From BTRG01 sp036986275 (GTDB lineage Bacteria; Pseudomonadota; Gammaproteobacteria; Acidiferrobacterales; SZUA-150): a stretch of 27,949 nucleotides of DNA. Below the pieces are notes generated by a model that made no database searches, was not told the origin of the DNA, and saw only the letters and a program-made list of their open reading frames with translations. The stretch is taken from positions 1 through 27,949 of the forward strand of contig BTRG01000030.1 of assembly GCA_036986275.1 (NCBI GenBank), in the 5' to 3' direction. Numbering within the stretch: the first letter of the stretch is position 1; the number at the start of each line of letters is the position of its first letter. Both the position numbers and the translations under genes were made by a program. This document shows positions 1 through 7,820 of the stretch, piece by piece.

Positions 1-176
1 GTGGCATCGGCGAGTCCGGACTGCCGGTCCAGCATGCCCTGGATATGGAAGAACAGGGTGCCAAAGAACAGCGGCAGGCCGACGATGGCAATGAGGGAGA
101 TGGCCAGGACTTGGTAGTGGTTCAACGTAACGTGACGGGAATTCCCGACACTGCGCGAAATTAACATGACATTCAT
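1..176 (-). CDS. N-terminus of membrane-anchored M23-type metallopeptidase (partial)
   Basis: The gene runs off the left edge; 58 codons are visible. The protein starts MNVMLISRSV, has a basic stretch and then one membrane segment at about residues 23-44, so it looks like a type II membrane protein with a periplasmic C-terminal part. The start is supported by GAGGAG nine bases upstream (minus strand, about 186-191). It lies just downstream of lpxC on the same strand. In many gammaproteobacteria that position holds a peptidoglycan-directed M23 (LytM-like) peptidase with exactly this kind of short N-terminal anchor. The catalytic domain is outside the window, so the family call rests on position and anchor style, not on active-site residues. 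Confidence 0.6.
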   Translation of the reverse strand, partial: MNVMLISRSVGNSRHVTLNHYQVLAISLIAIVGLPLFFGTLFFHIQGMLDRQSGLADA

Positions 177-209
177 TACTGCTTGCTCCTCACACCTAGC
201 GGCCTGCTC

Positions 210-1115
210 TTATCCTGCGGCGGCCTGCTTGAATTGAAATGTAGGGTCTTCCTGATCCAGTACGGTCAGCTCCCAGGCACTGCTGTCCTCCAGCAAGGCC
301 TTTAATAATCGATTATTCAAAGAATGTCCCGATTTATGCGCACAAAAAGCGCCCACCAGCGGATGGCCCAGTAAGTAAAGATCACCAATAGCATCCAGGA
401 CCTTGTGACGTACAAATTCGTCTTCGTAACGCAGGCTATCATCATTCACGATATTCTGGGCGTCCAGCACAATGGCATTCTCCAACCCACCGCCCAATGC
501 CAGGCCGGCCGCCTGCAGACCTTCAATATCTTTAACAAAACCAAACGTGCGCGCTCGACTCACTTCTCTGACGAAGGTAGTGGTAGAAAAGTCTACCGTT
601 GCACTTTGCTCTGATTCTTTCAAAACAGGGTGATCAAAATCGATAGAGAAGGAAACCTTGAACCCTTCATAGGGTTCAAAACTGGCCCATTTATCACCCT
701 CTCTCACGGTAACGGCCTTATTGATTCTTATAAAACGCTTGGGTGCGGACTGCTCAAGCAGTCCGGCAGACTCCACCAGAAAAACAAAAGGACTGGCACT
801 GCCATCCATGATAGGGATCTCAGGGCCGTTCACGTCGACAAAAACATTATCTATACCTATACCTGCCAGGGCTGACATCAGGTGCTCAACGGTCGAGACG
901 CGAGTATCGGCATAACAAAGCGAGGTAGACAGACGAGTATCAGCGACGTTATCAGGGCAAGCCCTGATTTCCACGGGCTGTTCCAGATCGACACGGCGAA
1001 ACACAATGCCTGAATCTTCAGGCGCCGGGCACAGTGTCAATTCGATTTGACGGCCGGTGTGTAACCCTACCCCCGTCGCACCGATGGAATTGCGTAATGT
1101 ACGTTGCTGGACCAT
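210..1115 (-). CDS. lpxC: UDP-3-O-acyl-N-acetylglucosamine deacetylase LpxC
   Basis: LpxC is the zinc deacetylase that commits UDP-3-O-acyl-GlcNAc to lipid A synthesis in the cytosol. The 301 residues match the usual length of about 305. Zinc ligands are visible as H78 (in TVEHL), H237 and D241 (RHKVLDAIGDL), and the catalytic His as H264 (KSGHSLNN). The first half also has the PIMDGSASPF segment. The start is fixed because the codon just upstream of ATG 1115 is an in-frame TAA. There is no Shine-Dalgarno sequence, and a TATAAT lies five bases before the ATG. The C-terminus ends in a small non-polar tail (FKQAAAG) that does not match the E. coli FtsH degradation signal as I remember it. The gene follows ftsZ after a 258-base gap. 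Confidence 0.97.
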   Translation of the reverse strand: MVQQRTLRNSIGATGVGLHTGRQIELTLCPAPEDSGIVFRRVDLEQPVEIRACPDNVADTRLSTSLCYADTRVSTVEHLMSALAGIGIDNVFVDVNGPEIPIMDGSASPFVFLVESAGLLEQSAPKRFIRINKAVTVREGDKWASFEPYEGFKVSFSIDFDHPVLKESEQSATVDFSTTTFVREVSRARTFGFVKDIEGLQAAGLALGGGLENAIVLDAQNIVNDDSLRYEDEFVRHKVLDAIGDLYLLGHPLVGAFCAHKSGHSLNNRLLKALLEDSSAWELTVLDQEDPTFQFKQAAAG

Positions 1116-1120
1116 TTATC

Positions 1121-1126
1121 ATTATA
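1121..1126 (-). promoter_or_regulatory. Possible -10 box of lpxC
   Basis: A perfect TATAAT on the minus strand sits five bases before the lpxC ATG. A usual -10 to +1 distance would place the transcript start at or next to the start codon. No good -35 is found 16-18 bases upstream; the nearest candidate, TTAAAG, is 20 bases away. The region is AT-rich, so a chance match is possible. Confidence 0.3.
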
Positions 1127-1373
1127 TACGGCATATTCTGTGCAGGCTTTAACTATAGAGCGAGTACCCACTCTCTGCATACACTTTGCCGTGTTGTTTA
1201 CAAGGTCTTGAAATTTCCCACGGAAGACCCTGTATTTAAAGCCAAAAAACCTCAGCTGTCCAGTACATCCCAATTCCGTGCGAGGCAAACAGCAGCACAA
1301 ACCCGATCAGCGGCAATAAAAAACCAGAAATCACCGGAAATGCTGCGTTTTTGTATCAGTATATTACTTCATT

Positions 1374-2501
1374 CTAATCTGCTTGCTTCCTTAAAAATGC
1401 AGGGATATCCAGATAATCCATCGCGCCTTCGGCGGACACTGCGGCCCTTTCTTCCTGCTTGTTTCTAATGACAGTCGGGATATCCAAATACCCGCCTGGG
1501 TCGGTGCCGGTCTTGACAACCTTGTATGGATGTTTGCGTCGTGTCTCCTGGCCCAAACCGGTCGCCACTATCGTCACCCGCAGCTCATCCTGCATGTCAG
1601 GCTCGATCACCGTACCCACAACCACAGTCGCATTATCGGAGGCCATTTCCTTGACGGTGTTGCCGACTTCTTCCAGTTCACCAATAGACAGATCCAGACC
1701 GCCGGTTACATTAACCAGTATGCCGCGGGCACCGGAGATACTGATATCTTCCAGCAAAGGACTGGATATTGCCGACATGGCAGCCTCCGCGGCCCGGTCT
1801 TCACCGCACGCCGTGGCCGAGCCCATCATTGCCATACCCATCTCTGACATCACCGTGCGCACATCGGCAAAATCAACGTTGATCAAGCCGGGCCGTGTAA
1901 TCAATTCCGCGATCCCCTGCACGGCGCCTTGCAGCACCTCATTGGCCTTGGCAAAGGCATCCAACAGACTGGCTTGTTTGCCCAATACGGTCAGCAGCTT
2001 CTCATTGGGAATGGTAATCACGGAATCTACATACTCATGCAATTCCTTGATCCCCTGTTCAGCAATGCCCATGCGCTTGGGACCTTCAAACGGGAAGGGC
2101 TTGGTAATAACGGCTACCGTTAAAATGCCCAGGTCTTTGGCAACCTGGGCAACGATGGGCGCCGCACCGGTACCGGTGCCGCCGCCCATGCCCGCCGTAA
2201 TAAACACCATGTCCGCGCCCGCCAGCACTTCAGCAATGCGCTCACGATCCTCAACAGCCGCCTGACGGCCGATAGCAGGATTCGCACCACACCCCAGCCC
2301 CTTGGTCAGATTGGCACCCAACTGCAATACAGTAGGAACACTTGAGCGTTTCAGTGCCTGGGCATCGGTATTGGTATTGATAAAGTCAACTCCATCTATG
2401 TTGGCAGCCACCATGTGTTCCACGGCATTACCACCACCGCCACCGACACCAATGACTTTCAATACCGCTTGTTGGTCGTAGGTATCCATTAACTCAAACA
2501 T
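1374..2501 (-). CDS. ftsZ: Cell division GTPase FtsZ
   Basis: FtsZ is the tubulin-like GTPase that forms the cytokinetic ring. The protein has 375 residues. The GTP-binding signature GGGTGTG is at residues 106-112 and the T7 synergy loop NVDFADV at 208-214. The C-terminal peptide YLDIPAFLRKQAD at 363-375, which docks FtsA and ZipA, is identical to the E. coli version as I recall it. Oddly, a second copy-like motif, YLDIPTVIRNKQ, lies at 338-349, 25 residues earlier. The start is set by an excellent ribosome binding site, AGGAGGTT at 2507-2514, with AT-rich sequence upstream, the strongest I noticed in the cluster. An internal Met at residue 5 is therefore less likely. ftsA ends 63 bases upstream. 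Confidence 0.98.
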   Translation of the reverse strand: MFELMDTYDQQAVLKVIGVGGGGGNAVEHMVAANIDGVDFINTNTDAQALKRSSVPTVLQLGANLTKGLGCGANPAIGRQAAVEDRERIAEVLAGADMVFITAGMGGGTGTGAAPIVAQVAKDLGILTVAVITKPFPFEGPKRMGIAEQGIKELHEYVDSVITIPNEKLLTVLGKQASLLDAFAKANEVLQGAVQGIAELITRPGLINVDFADVRTVMSEMGMAMMGSATACGEDRAAEAAMSAISSPLLEDISISGARGILVNVTGGLDLSIGELEEVGNTVKEMASDNATVVVGTVIEPDMQDELRVTIVATGLGQETRRKHPYKVVKTGTDPGGYLDIPTVIRNKQEERAAVSAEGAMDYLDIPAFLRKQAD

Positions 2502-2506
2502 AATTC

Positions 2507-2514
2507 AACCTCCT
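2507..2514 (-). promoter_or_regulatory. Strong ribosome binding site of ftsZ
   Basis: AGGAGGTT on the minus strand, five bases before the ftsZ ATG, is close to the full anti-Shine-Dalgarno complement. It is preceded by an AT-rich stretch of TTAAT repeats. Other junctions in the cluster rely on 4-8 base overlaps and weak sites, so this one probably sets high independent translation of ftsZ. Confidence 0.75.
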
Positions 2515-2564
2515 AATTAATAAATTAATCGACATGTCTTACTGCCCTGTACCTGCTCTCCACA

Positions 2565-3806
2565 CTAAAAATTGCCCTGAAACCAGCTTTTCATCTTTGC
2601 TATCATCGCCTTGATCCCCGGTTGTGAACTGGCGTGATCAAAGTAACGTGTACCGTCCTGATGCTTGGCGCCAAAGATCACCAGCCCTACACCCGTTGCA
2701 TAAACAGGATTCTCAAACACATTGGTCAGGCCACCAACATACTGTGGTAGACCCATACGCACCGGCATATGAAATACTTCTTCCGCCAGATCCATCATGC
2801 CCTCAAGCTTGGAACTCCCTCCGGTTAGTACAATCCCGGAACCTATGACCTCCTCAAAACCACTGCGACGCAATTCCGCCTGGATCAGATTAAACAGTTC
2901 CTCAATACGCGGCTCTATGACCTCCGCCAGGGTTTGCCTGGATAATTGCCGTGGCGGCCGGTCGCCCACGCTGGGGACTTCTATGGTCTCATCAGGGGTT
3001 GGTAACTGTGACAGGGCGCAGCCATATTTCTTTTTAATTTCTTCGGCATGTTGCGTAGGTGTACGCAATGCCACGGCAATATCATTCGTCACCTGGTCAC
3101 CGGCAATAGGAATCACCGCGGTATGACGAATTGCACCTTCTGTATAAACAGATATGTCAGTGGTCCCACCACCTATATCTACTAGACATACTCCAAGATC
3201 TTTTTCATCTTCCGTTAAGACTGAAAGGCTGGAGGCAAGCTGCTCAAGAATGATGTCATCCACTTCAAGTCCGCAGCGACGTACACACTTGACAATATTT
3301 TGTGCGGCACTTACTGCGCCTGTAACCACATGCACCTTGGCTTCCAGACGCACACCACTCATGCCTACTGGTTCAGGTATCCCCTCCTGTTTATCAATGA
3401 TGTATTCCTGTGGCAGCACATGCAGCACACGTTGATCGGCAGGTATGGCTAAAGCACGTGCGGCTTCTATGACTCGTTCGACATCGCTGGTCCCCACTTC
3501 CTTATCTTTGATCGCCACAATGCCATGAGAATTAAAACTGCTAATATGACTACCTGCAATACCGGCATACACAGAGTGGATCTGACAACCGGCCATCAGC
3601 TCCGCTTCCTCTACTGCGCGCTGGATGGATTGCACTGTCGATTCAATATTCACGACAACACCTTTTTTCAGACCACGTGACGGGTGATGACCTACACCAA
3701 TCACTTCTATCTCACCGGTTGGCGATACCTCGCCCACTATTGCCAGAACCTTGGACGTTCCTATATCCAAACCAACAATCAATTTATCATGATCTCTCTT
3801 GGACAT
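2565..3806 (-). CDS. ftsA: Cell division protein FtsA
   Basis: FtsA is an actin-like ATPase that anchors FtsZ to the membrane and signals to the FtsWI synthase. The protein has 413 residues. It shows the phosphate 1 loop GLDIGTSKV at about 13-21, the phosphate 2 loop VDIGGGTTDI, and the adenosine-type TGGSSKLEGM near the C-terminal third. The last residues (MIAKMKSWFQGNF) form the amphipathic membrane-targeting helix typical of the family. ftsQ ends three bases upstream of the start, so the two are likely translated together. Nothing looks truncated or displaced. Confidence 0.97.
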   Translation of the reverse strand: MSKRDHDKLIVGLDIGTSKVLAIVGEVSPTGEIEVIGVGHHPSRGLKKGVVVNIESTVQSIQRAVEEAELMAGCQIHSVYAGIAGSHISSFNSHGIVAIKDKEVGTSDVERVIEAARALAIPADQRVLHVLPQEYIIDKQEGIPEPVGMSGVRLEAKVHVVTGAVSAAQNIVKCVRRCGLEVDDIILEQLASSLSVLTEDEKDLGVCLVDIGGGTTDISVYTEGAIRHTAVIPIAGDQVTNDIAVALRTPTQHAEEIKKKYGCALSQLPTPDETIEVPSVGDRPPRQLSRQTLAEVIEPRIEELFNLIQAELRRSGFEEVIGSGIVLTGGSSKLEGMMDLAEEVFHMPVRMGLPQYVGGLTNVFENPVYATGVGLVIFGAKHQDGTRYFDHASSQPGIKAMIAKMKSWFQGNF

Positions 3807-3809
3807 GAT

Positions 3810-4604
3810 TTACCCCTTCTCCGTAATGCGCCCATTCAGCGCTTTCCAATCTTTTGATACCAATATTTTTCCCCAGTTAACCGAGAATCCATTTGTGTAC
3901 CGAAGATCGAAACGAACCGGTGATATATTCTTCGCTGCAAATTGTTGGCTGTACACATCACTGAATCGTCTTAGTGATTGCGCTTCATTCTCCTTACCCA
4001 TAACAATTTGAAACCCGTTATCATTCTTTACGCTTCCCGCAACCAGCTCCCATGACCGGCGTTGTGTCAGACGTAATGTTGTCAAAGATAGCCCCGCTCT
4101 TGCCAATATGTCCCTGAACATATGAAAGGTATGTAACACCTGTTTGCCAGTACCCGCAGGCCCTGCCAGACTTGGTAGTTGCGATTCGTCTGTATATGAA
4201 TTGCTTAACCTGACCTCCTCACCAAAACGATTTAGCCAGGCATTTGGCAGCCATCTGGCCACCAGGTCTTGTTCAAGATATGATATGTGCAGACCTGAAG
4301 GCCATGACCGCCTAATCGAGGCGCGAAATACCCACGGCAACTTTTCTATGTCTACCTTGATCTGCTCAAGATTCAGCACCAGGTAATTATCCGTAAGATA
4401 AGGCCGTATGGCCTGCTCCAACTGGCCGCGTGTCACATGATTGAATTCACCCTCAAAACTCACTGTCTCGACAGGGAATGTGTCAGAACGAAACAGCCAG
4501 TCCACAACAATAAGAGAAGCTACCAAAACTGAAATAACAATCAATGCCTTGATGGAGTTATCAATCTGTAACAAGGGTTTCAATTTTGACAACAGGGCTG
4601 TCAT
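3810..4604 (-). CDS. ftsQ: Cell division protein FtsQ
   Basis: FtsQ is a bitopic inner-membrane protein of the FtsQLB complex that controls septal peptidoglycan synthesis. The 264 residues comprise a short cytoplasmic part, one membrane helix at about 18-37, a POTRA domain at about 43-113 (starting VETVSFEGEFNHV and containing LPWVFRASIRRSWPSGL) and the beta domain after it. The POTRA/beta layout and the LPWV..A.IRR.WP pattern are family hallmarks. The ATG overlaps the ddl stop by four bases (ATGA), so expression is coupled to ddl. Sequence identity is low in this family, so the call also leans on its place between ddl and ftsA. Confidence 0.95.
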   Translation of the reverse strand: MTALLSKLKPLLQIDNSIKALIVISVLVASLIVVDWLFRSDTFPVETVSFEGEFNHVTRGQLEQAIRPYLTDNYLVLNLEQIKVDIEKLPWVFRASIRRSWPSGLHISYLEQDLVARWLPNAWLNRFGEEVRLSNSYTDESQLPSLAGPAGTGKQVLHTFHMFRDILARAGLSLTTLRLTQRRSWELVAGSVKNDNGFQIVMGKENEAQSLRRFSDVYSQQFAAKNISPVRFDLRYTNGFSVNWGKILVSKDWKALNGRITEKG

Positions 4605-5527
4605 GATGGAACTCCTGTCATGCTACTTTCCAGAACTGATACCACCAGACCCTGCATAGACAATCCAGAGACCCTGGCAGCCATAGGTACCAGACTATGA
4701 TCGGTCATACCTGGAACGGTATTTACTTCGAGTACGTAAGGTGCACCCTCTTCACTTACAATGATGTCTACACGTCCCCAACCGCGACAACCTATGATCC
4801 GGTATGCACGCAAGGCAATATTCTGAAGGATATGCTCGGCATCGTCTGGTAAACCGCAAGGACAGTGATAGACAGTACTGTCCTGTTTATACTTGGCCTC
4901 ATAATCATAGAACGTACGGGGTGTCTCGACACAAATTGTTGGCAGAGGTTCATCATTTAGGATGCTGATAGTGTATTCTTTTCCAGCTATATAGCGTTCT
5001 ATCAGGATCTGACTATCATGCTGCCACGCCTTATTCATTGCAGCCTGCAACTCTGTCATTTCGGTCACCAGACTCATGCCAAGGCTTGATCCTTCAGATG
5101 TCGGCTTCACCACAACAGGAAAGTCGAATGCAACAGACTCCATATCAATAGAATCACCATTTGAGATCTCAATATATTCTGGTGTCAGGATACCTATAGA
5201 GGACCAGATACGTTTACACTGGGACTTGTTCATACCCAATGCAGATGCAAGTACACCGCTGCCTGTATAAGGCATCCCTATCAGTTCCAGTCCGCCCTGA
5301 ATTACACCGTCTTCGCCCCATCGACCATGCAACATGACAAAGGCACGCGTAAAATTTCCCTCACGCAATCGATTCAGAACATCACGATCGGCATCCACCG
5401 CATGAGCATCTATACCCGCGGCCTGCAAGGCGTTTATTACCACCGCACCACTTAGCAGTGATATCTCCCGCTCTGTAGAGATGCCGCCCATCAAAACCGC
5501 GACCTTTCCATAACGTAAGGGATTCAT
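4601..5527 (-). CDS. ddl: D-alanine--D-alanine ligase
   Basis: An ATP-grasp ligase that makes D-Ala-D-Ala, the terminal dipeptide added by MurF. It has 308 residues, like E. coli DdlB (306). The N-terminal substrate loop STEREISLLSG is at about 17-27 and the HGRWGEDG motif at about 67-74. The ATP-grasp segment KPTSEGSSLGMS starts at 141. TFYDYEAKY follows, and near the C-terminus are GWGRVDI and the metal-binding VLEVNTVPGMT. The gene overlaps murB upstream and ftsQ downstream by four bases each. It is the dcw-encoded paralogue, usually called ddlB. Confidence 0.97.
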   Translation of the reverse strand: MNPLRYGKVAVLMGGISTEREISLLSGAVVINALQAAGIDAHAVDADRDVLNRLREGNFTRAFVMLHGRWGEDGVIQGGLELIGMPYTGSGVLASALGMNKSQCKRIWSSIGILTPEYIEISNGDSIDMESVAFDFPVVVKPTSEGSSLGMSLVTEMTELQAAMNKAWQHDSQILIERYIAGKEYTISILNDEPLPTICVETPRTFYDYEAKYKQDSTVYHCPCGLPDDAEHILQNIALRAYRIIGCRGWGRVDIIVSEEGAPYVLEVNTVPGMTDHSLVPMAARVSGLSMQGLVVSVLESSMTGVPS

Positions 5528-6423
5528 GCGGCTTCTCCAATAATCCGCACTTCCGGTTCCAGTCTGATACCCTGGCTACATTCGACTTCCTGCTGTACGT
5601 AATAAATCAATTCTTCAATATCATTAGCTGTAGCCAGGTTATTGTTTACAATAAAATTGGCATGCATCTCCGAAACGCAAGCTCCACCAATACACTTACC
5701 CTTGAGACCGCTCGCTTCAATCAGGCGTGCTGCATAATCACCCTCGGGATTCTTGAAAACAGAGCCAGCATTCGGTAACTGGGTCGGTTGCGTCGCCCCA
5801 CGTTTGGCAAGTAAAGATCTAATTCTTTCACGGCCTGTATCTCCGCTTGCTCTTGCAAGCTTGAAATAAGCGGCAACAAACCATTCATCTTCTGGGCCAG
5901 CTACATGACGATAAGCAATATCAAAGTCTTCAGGAGCATGTTTTTTTATTTTGCCCTGTCGATCCATGGTTTCCGCACTTTTCACGACAGACCAGGTCTC
6001 AGAACCAAATGCACCTGCATTCATTGCCAAGGCACCGCCCACTGTTCCTGGTATGCCGGCAAAGAATTCGGCGCCTGTCAACCCCTGCTGTACACTGAAG
6101 CGGGCCAGTTTGGCACTGGCGACTCCAGCCTCTGCACGCACCGTTTCATCATTCACCAACAACAATTTATTCAATAAGCCACTACTAACAATAACTGTTC
6201 CACGTATACCGCCATCACGTACAAGTAAATTGCTGCCCAGTCCTATCCAGAAAAGGGGTTCATTATTGGGCAACAGCCTCAGAAAATAGGACAAGTCTTC
6301 CAGATCAGCCGGCTTGTAATACTGATCTGCCACGCCGCCCACGCGCCAACTGGTATGTTTGCTCATGGGCTCAGCACGAAGAAGTTCTCCACGTAGTTCC
6401 TGGTTATGCAATGAGACGCTCAT
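5524..6423 (-). CDS. murB: UDP-N-acetylenolpyruvoylglucosamine reductase (short form)
   Basis: MurB is the FAD enzyme that reduces UDP-GlcNAc-enolpyruvate to UDP-MurNAc with NADPH. The protein has 299 residues: the short type II form, not the roughly 340-residue type I form of E. coli. The FAD-binding part includes WIGLGSNLLVRDGG (about 59-72) and the loop GIPGTVGGALAMNAGAFG (123-140). The catalytic serine is S221 in GSVFKNPEGD, with R172 in YRH and a conserved Glu in RLEPEVRIIG at the end. It overlaps murC and ddl by four bases each. Confidence 0.96.
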   Translation of the reverse strand: MSVSLHNQELRGELLRAEPMSKHTSWRVGGVADQYYKPADLEDLSYFLRLLPNNEPLFWIGLGSNLLVRDGGIRGTVIVSSGLLNKLLLVNDETVRAEAGVASAKLARFSVQQGLTGAEFFAGIPGTVGGALAMNAGAFGSETWSVVKSAETMDRQGKIKKHAPEDFDIAYRHVAGPEDEWFVAAYFKLARASGDTGRERIRSLLAKRGATQPTQLPNAGSVFKNPEGDYAARLIEASGLKGKCIGGACVSEMHANFIVNNNLATANDIEELIYYVQQEVECSQGIRLEPEVRIIGEAA

Positions 6424-7820
6424 ATTAATTTCGCCTCTACATTTGTTGGAAGAGCTGCGGCAATCTGACCAATGTTTCCGGCTCCCATAGTCAGTACCAA
6501 ATCATTTGCCTGCACAAGATCACTCAACACTTGCGGTAATAACTCTATCTCACTCACAAATACCGGTTGACATCGACCACGTGCACGTATGGCCTGACAC
6601 AGATCACGTCCACTGGCACCGCTAATCGGTCGTTCACCGGCGGCGTAAACATCTGTTACCACAAGCTGATCCAGATCGGCCAAAACGGTACTGAAGTCAT
6701 CGAATAAGTCCTGCGTACGCGTATAACGATGCGGTTGAAATGCAACCACCAGCCTTCTGTCTGGCCAACCCTCTTTTGCAGCTTCTATGGTTGCCCGTAG
6801 TTCCGTGGGATGATGTGCATAATCATCAATAAACAAAACGTCTCCACTATCGATATGAACTGAGCCATTGATCTGAAACCTTCTTCCTATGCCCTGGAAC
6901 TTTTCCAATCCGGCGGCTATCTTCGCGGGATCAATATCCAGGGAATAGGCCACGCTAATGGCTGCCAGGGCATTCAAGGTATTGTGGCGACCGGGTGAGT
7001 TCAAGGTAACACCCAGCCAATCCCGAATACCCGGAACTGAGACCTTAAAAAACATGCGGCCGGCCTTTTGTCTGACTTCTCTTCCCTGAACATCTGCATC
7101 ATCACTAAAACCGTAGGTCAACAACGGTTTATGAACTTGCTGAATAATCTCTCTTACTGACTCATCGTCAATACACATGACAGCGAGACCATAAAATGGA
7201 AGATTGTGCAGAAAAGCCACAAAGGTCTGCTTCAGTCGCTCAAAGTCTCCGCCATAAGTTGACATATGGTCGAAATCGATATTGGTAACAATCGCCATCA
7301 CAGGATGCAGGTGGAGAAATGATGCATCACTTTCATCTGCTTCCGCCACCAGGTACTCACCTTTACCCAGTCGTGCATTGGCGCCGGCACTGTTCAAGCG
7401 ACCGCCGATCACAAACGTTGGATCAAGCCCACCCTCTGCCAGTACCGATGCAAGTAGACTTGTGGTGGTGGTCTTGCCATGCGTGCCTGCTACTGCAATA
7501 CCTTTCTGAAAGCGCATAAGCTCACCCAGCATTTCCGCTCGGGGTATTACCGGGATTTTCTTTTCCAGTGCTGCGGCAACTTCAGGGTTCTCCTTGTTCA
7601 CTGCTGATGAAATCACCACGACATCCACACCTTCAACCAATGAAGGATCATGACCGATATGTACATTTACACCTAACTCCCGCAAGCGTTTTGTGTTCGC
7701 ATTCTCACCCTGGTCCGACCCTGATACCTTATATTTCAGGTTTGCCAATACCTCGGCGATGCCACACATACCCACACCACCAATGCCTACAAAATGAACA
7801 CGATCGACCTGATTACGCAT
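6420..7820 (-). CDS. murC: UDP-N-acetylmuramate--L-alanine ligase
   Basis: MurC adds L-Ala to UDP-MurNAc, the first peptide step. The reading frame is open back to 7931, but I place the start at ATG 7820. The protein then begins MRNQVDRVHFVGIGGVGM, as family members do. GGGAG lies eight bases upstream, and the overlap with murG falls from 119 to 8 bases. The 466 residues include the dinucleotide-like GIGGVGM loop (about 12-18), the ATP P-loop AGTHGKTTTT at 111-120, and the middle-domain signature DYAHHPTE with FQPHRYTRT in the C-terminal domain. It overlaps murB by four bases downstream. Confidence 0.97.
   Translation of the reverse strand: MRNQVDRVHFVGIGGVGMCGIAEVLANLKYKVSGSDQGENANTKRLRELGVNVHIGHDPSLVEGVDVVVISSAVNKENPEVAAALEKKIPVIPRAEMLGELMRFQKGIAVAGTHGKTTTTSLLASVLAEGGLDPTFVIGGRLNSAGANARLGKGEYLVAEADESDASFLHLHPVMAIVTNIDFDHMSTYGGDFERLKQTFVAFLHNLPFYGLAVMCIDDESVREIIQQVHKPLLTYGFSDDADVQGREVRQKAGRMFFKVSVPGIRDWLGVTLNSPGRHNTLNALAAISVAYSLDIDPAKIAAGLEKFQGIGRRFQINGSVHIDSGDVLFIDDYAHHPTELRATIEAAKEGWPDRRLVVAFQPHRYTRTQDLFDDFSTVLADLDQLVVTDVYAAGERPISGASGRDLCQAIRARGRCQPVFVSEIELLPQVLSDLVQANDLVLTMGAGNIGQIAAALPTNVEAKLI

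Noticed and set aside
1067..1300. Minus-strand open frame of 77 codons entering lpxC out of frame
   Set aside because: Composition rich in Cys, Arg and Lys without pattern; it overlaps the fixed lpxC start by 49 bases in another frame.
1034..1468. Plus-strand open frame of 144 codons across the lpxC start and the ftsZ end
   Set aside because: It overlaps two certain genes on the other strand, shows no domain-like sequence and has no ribosome binding site; an antisense shadow.
1459..2265. 268-codon frame antisense to ftsZ
   Set aside because: Its Ser/Pro/Thr-rich translation is the usual product of reading a conserved gene backwards; no motif and no start signal.
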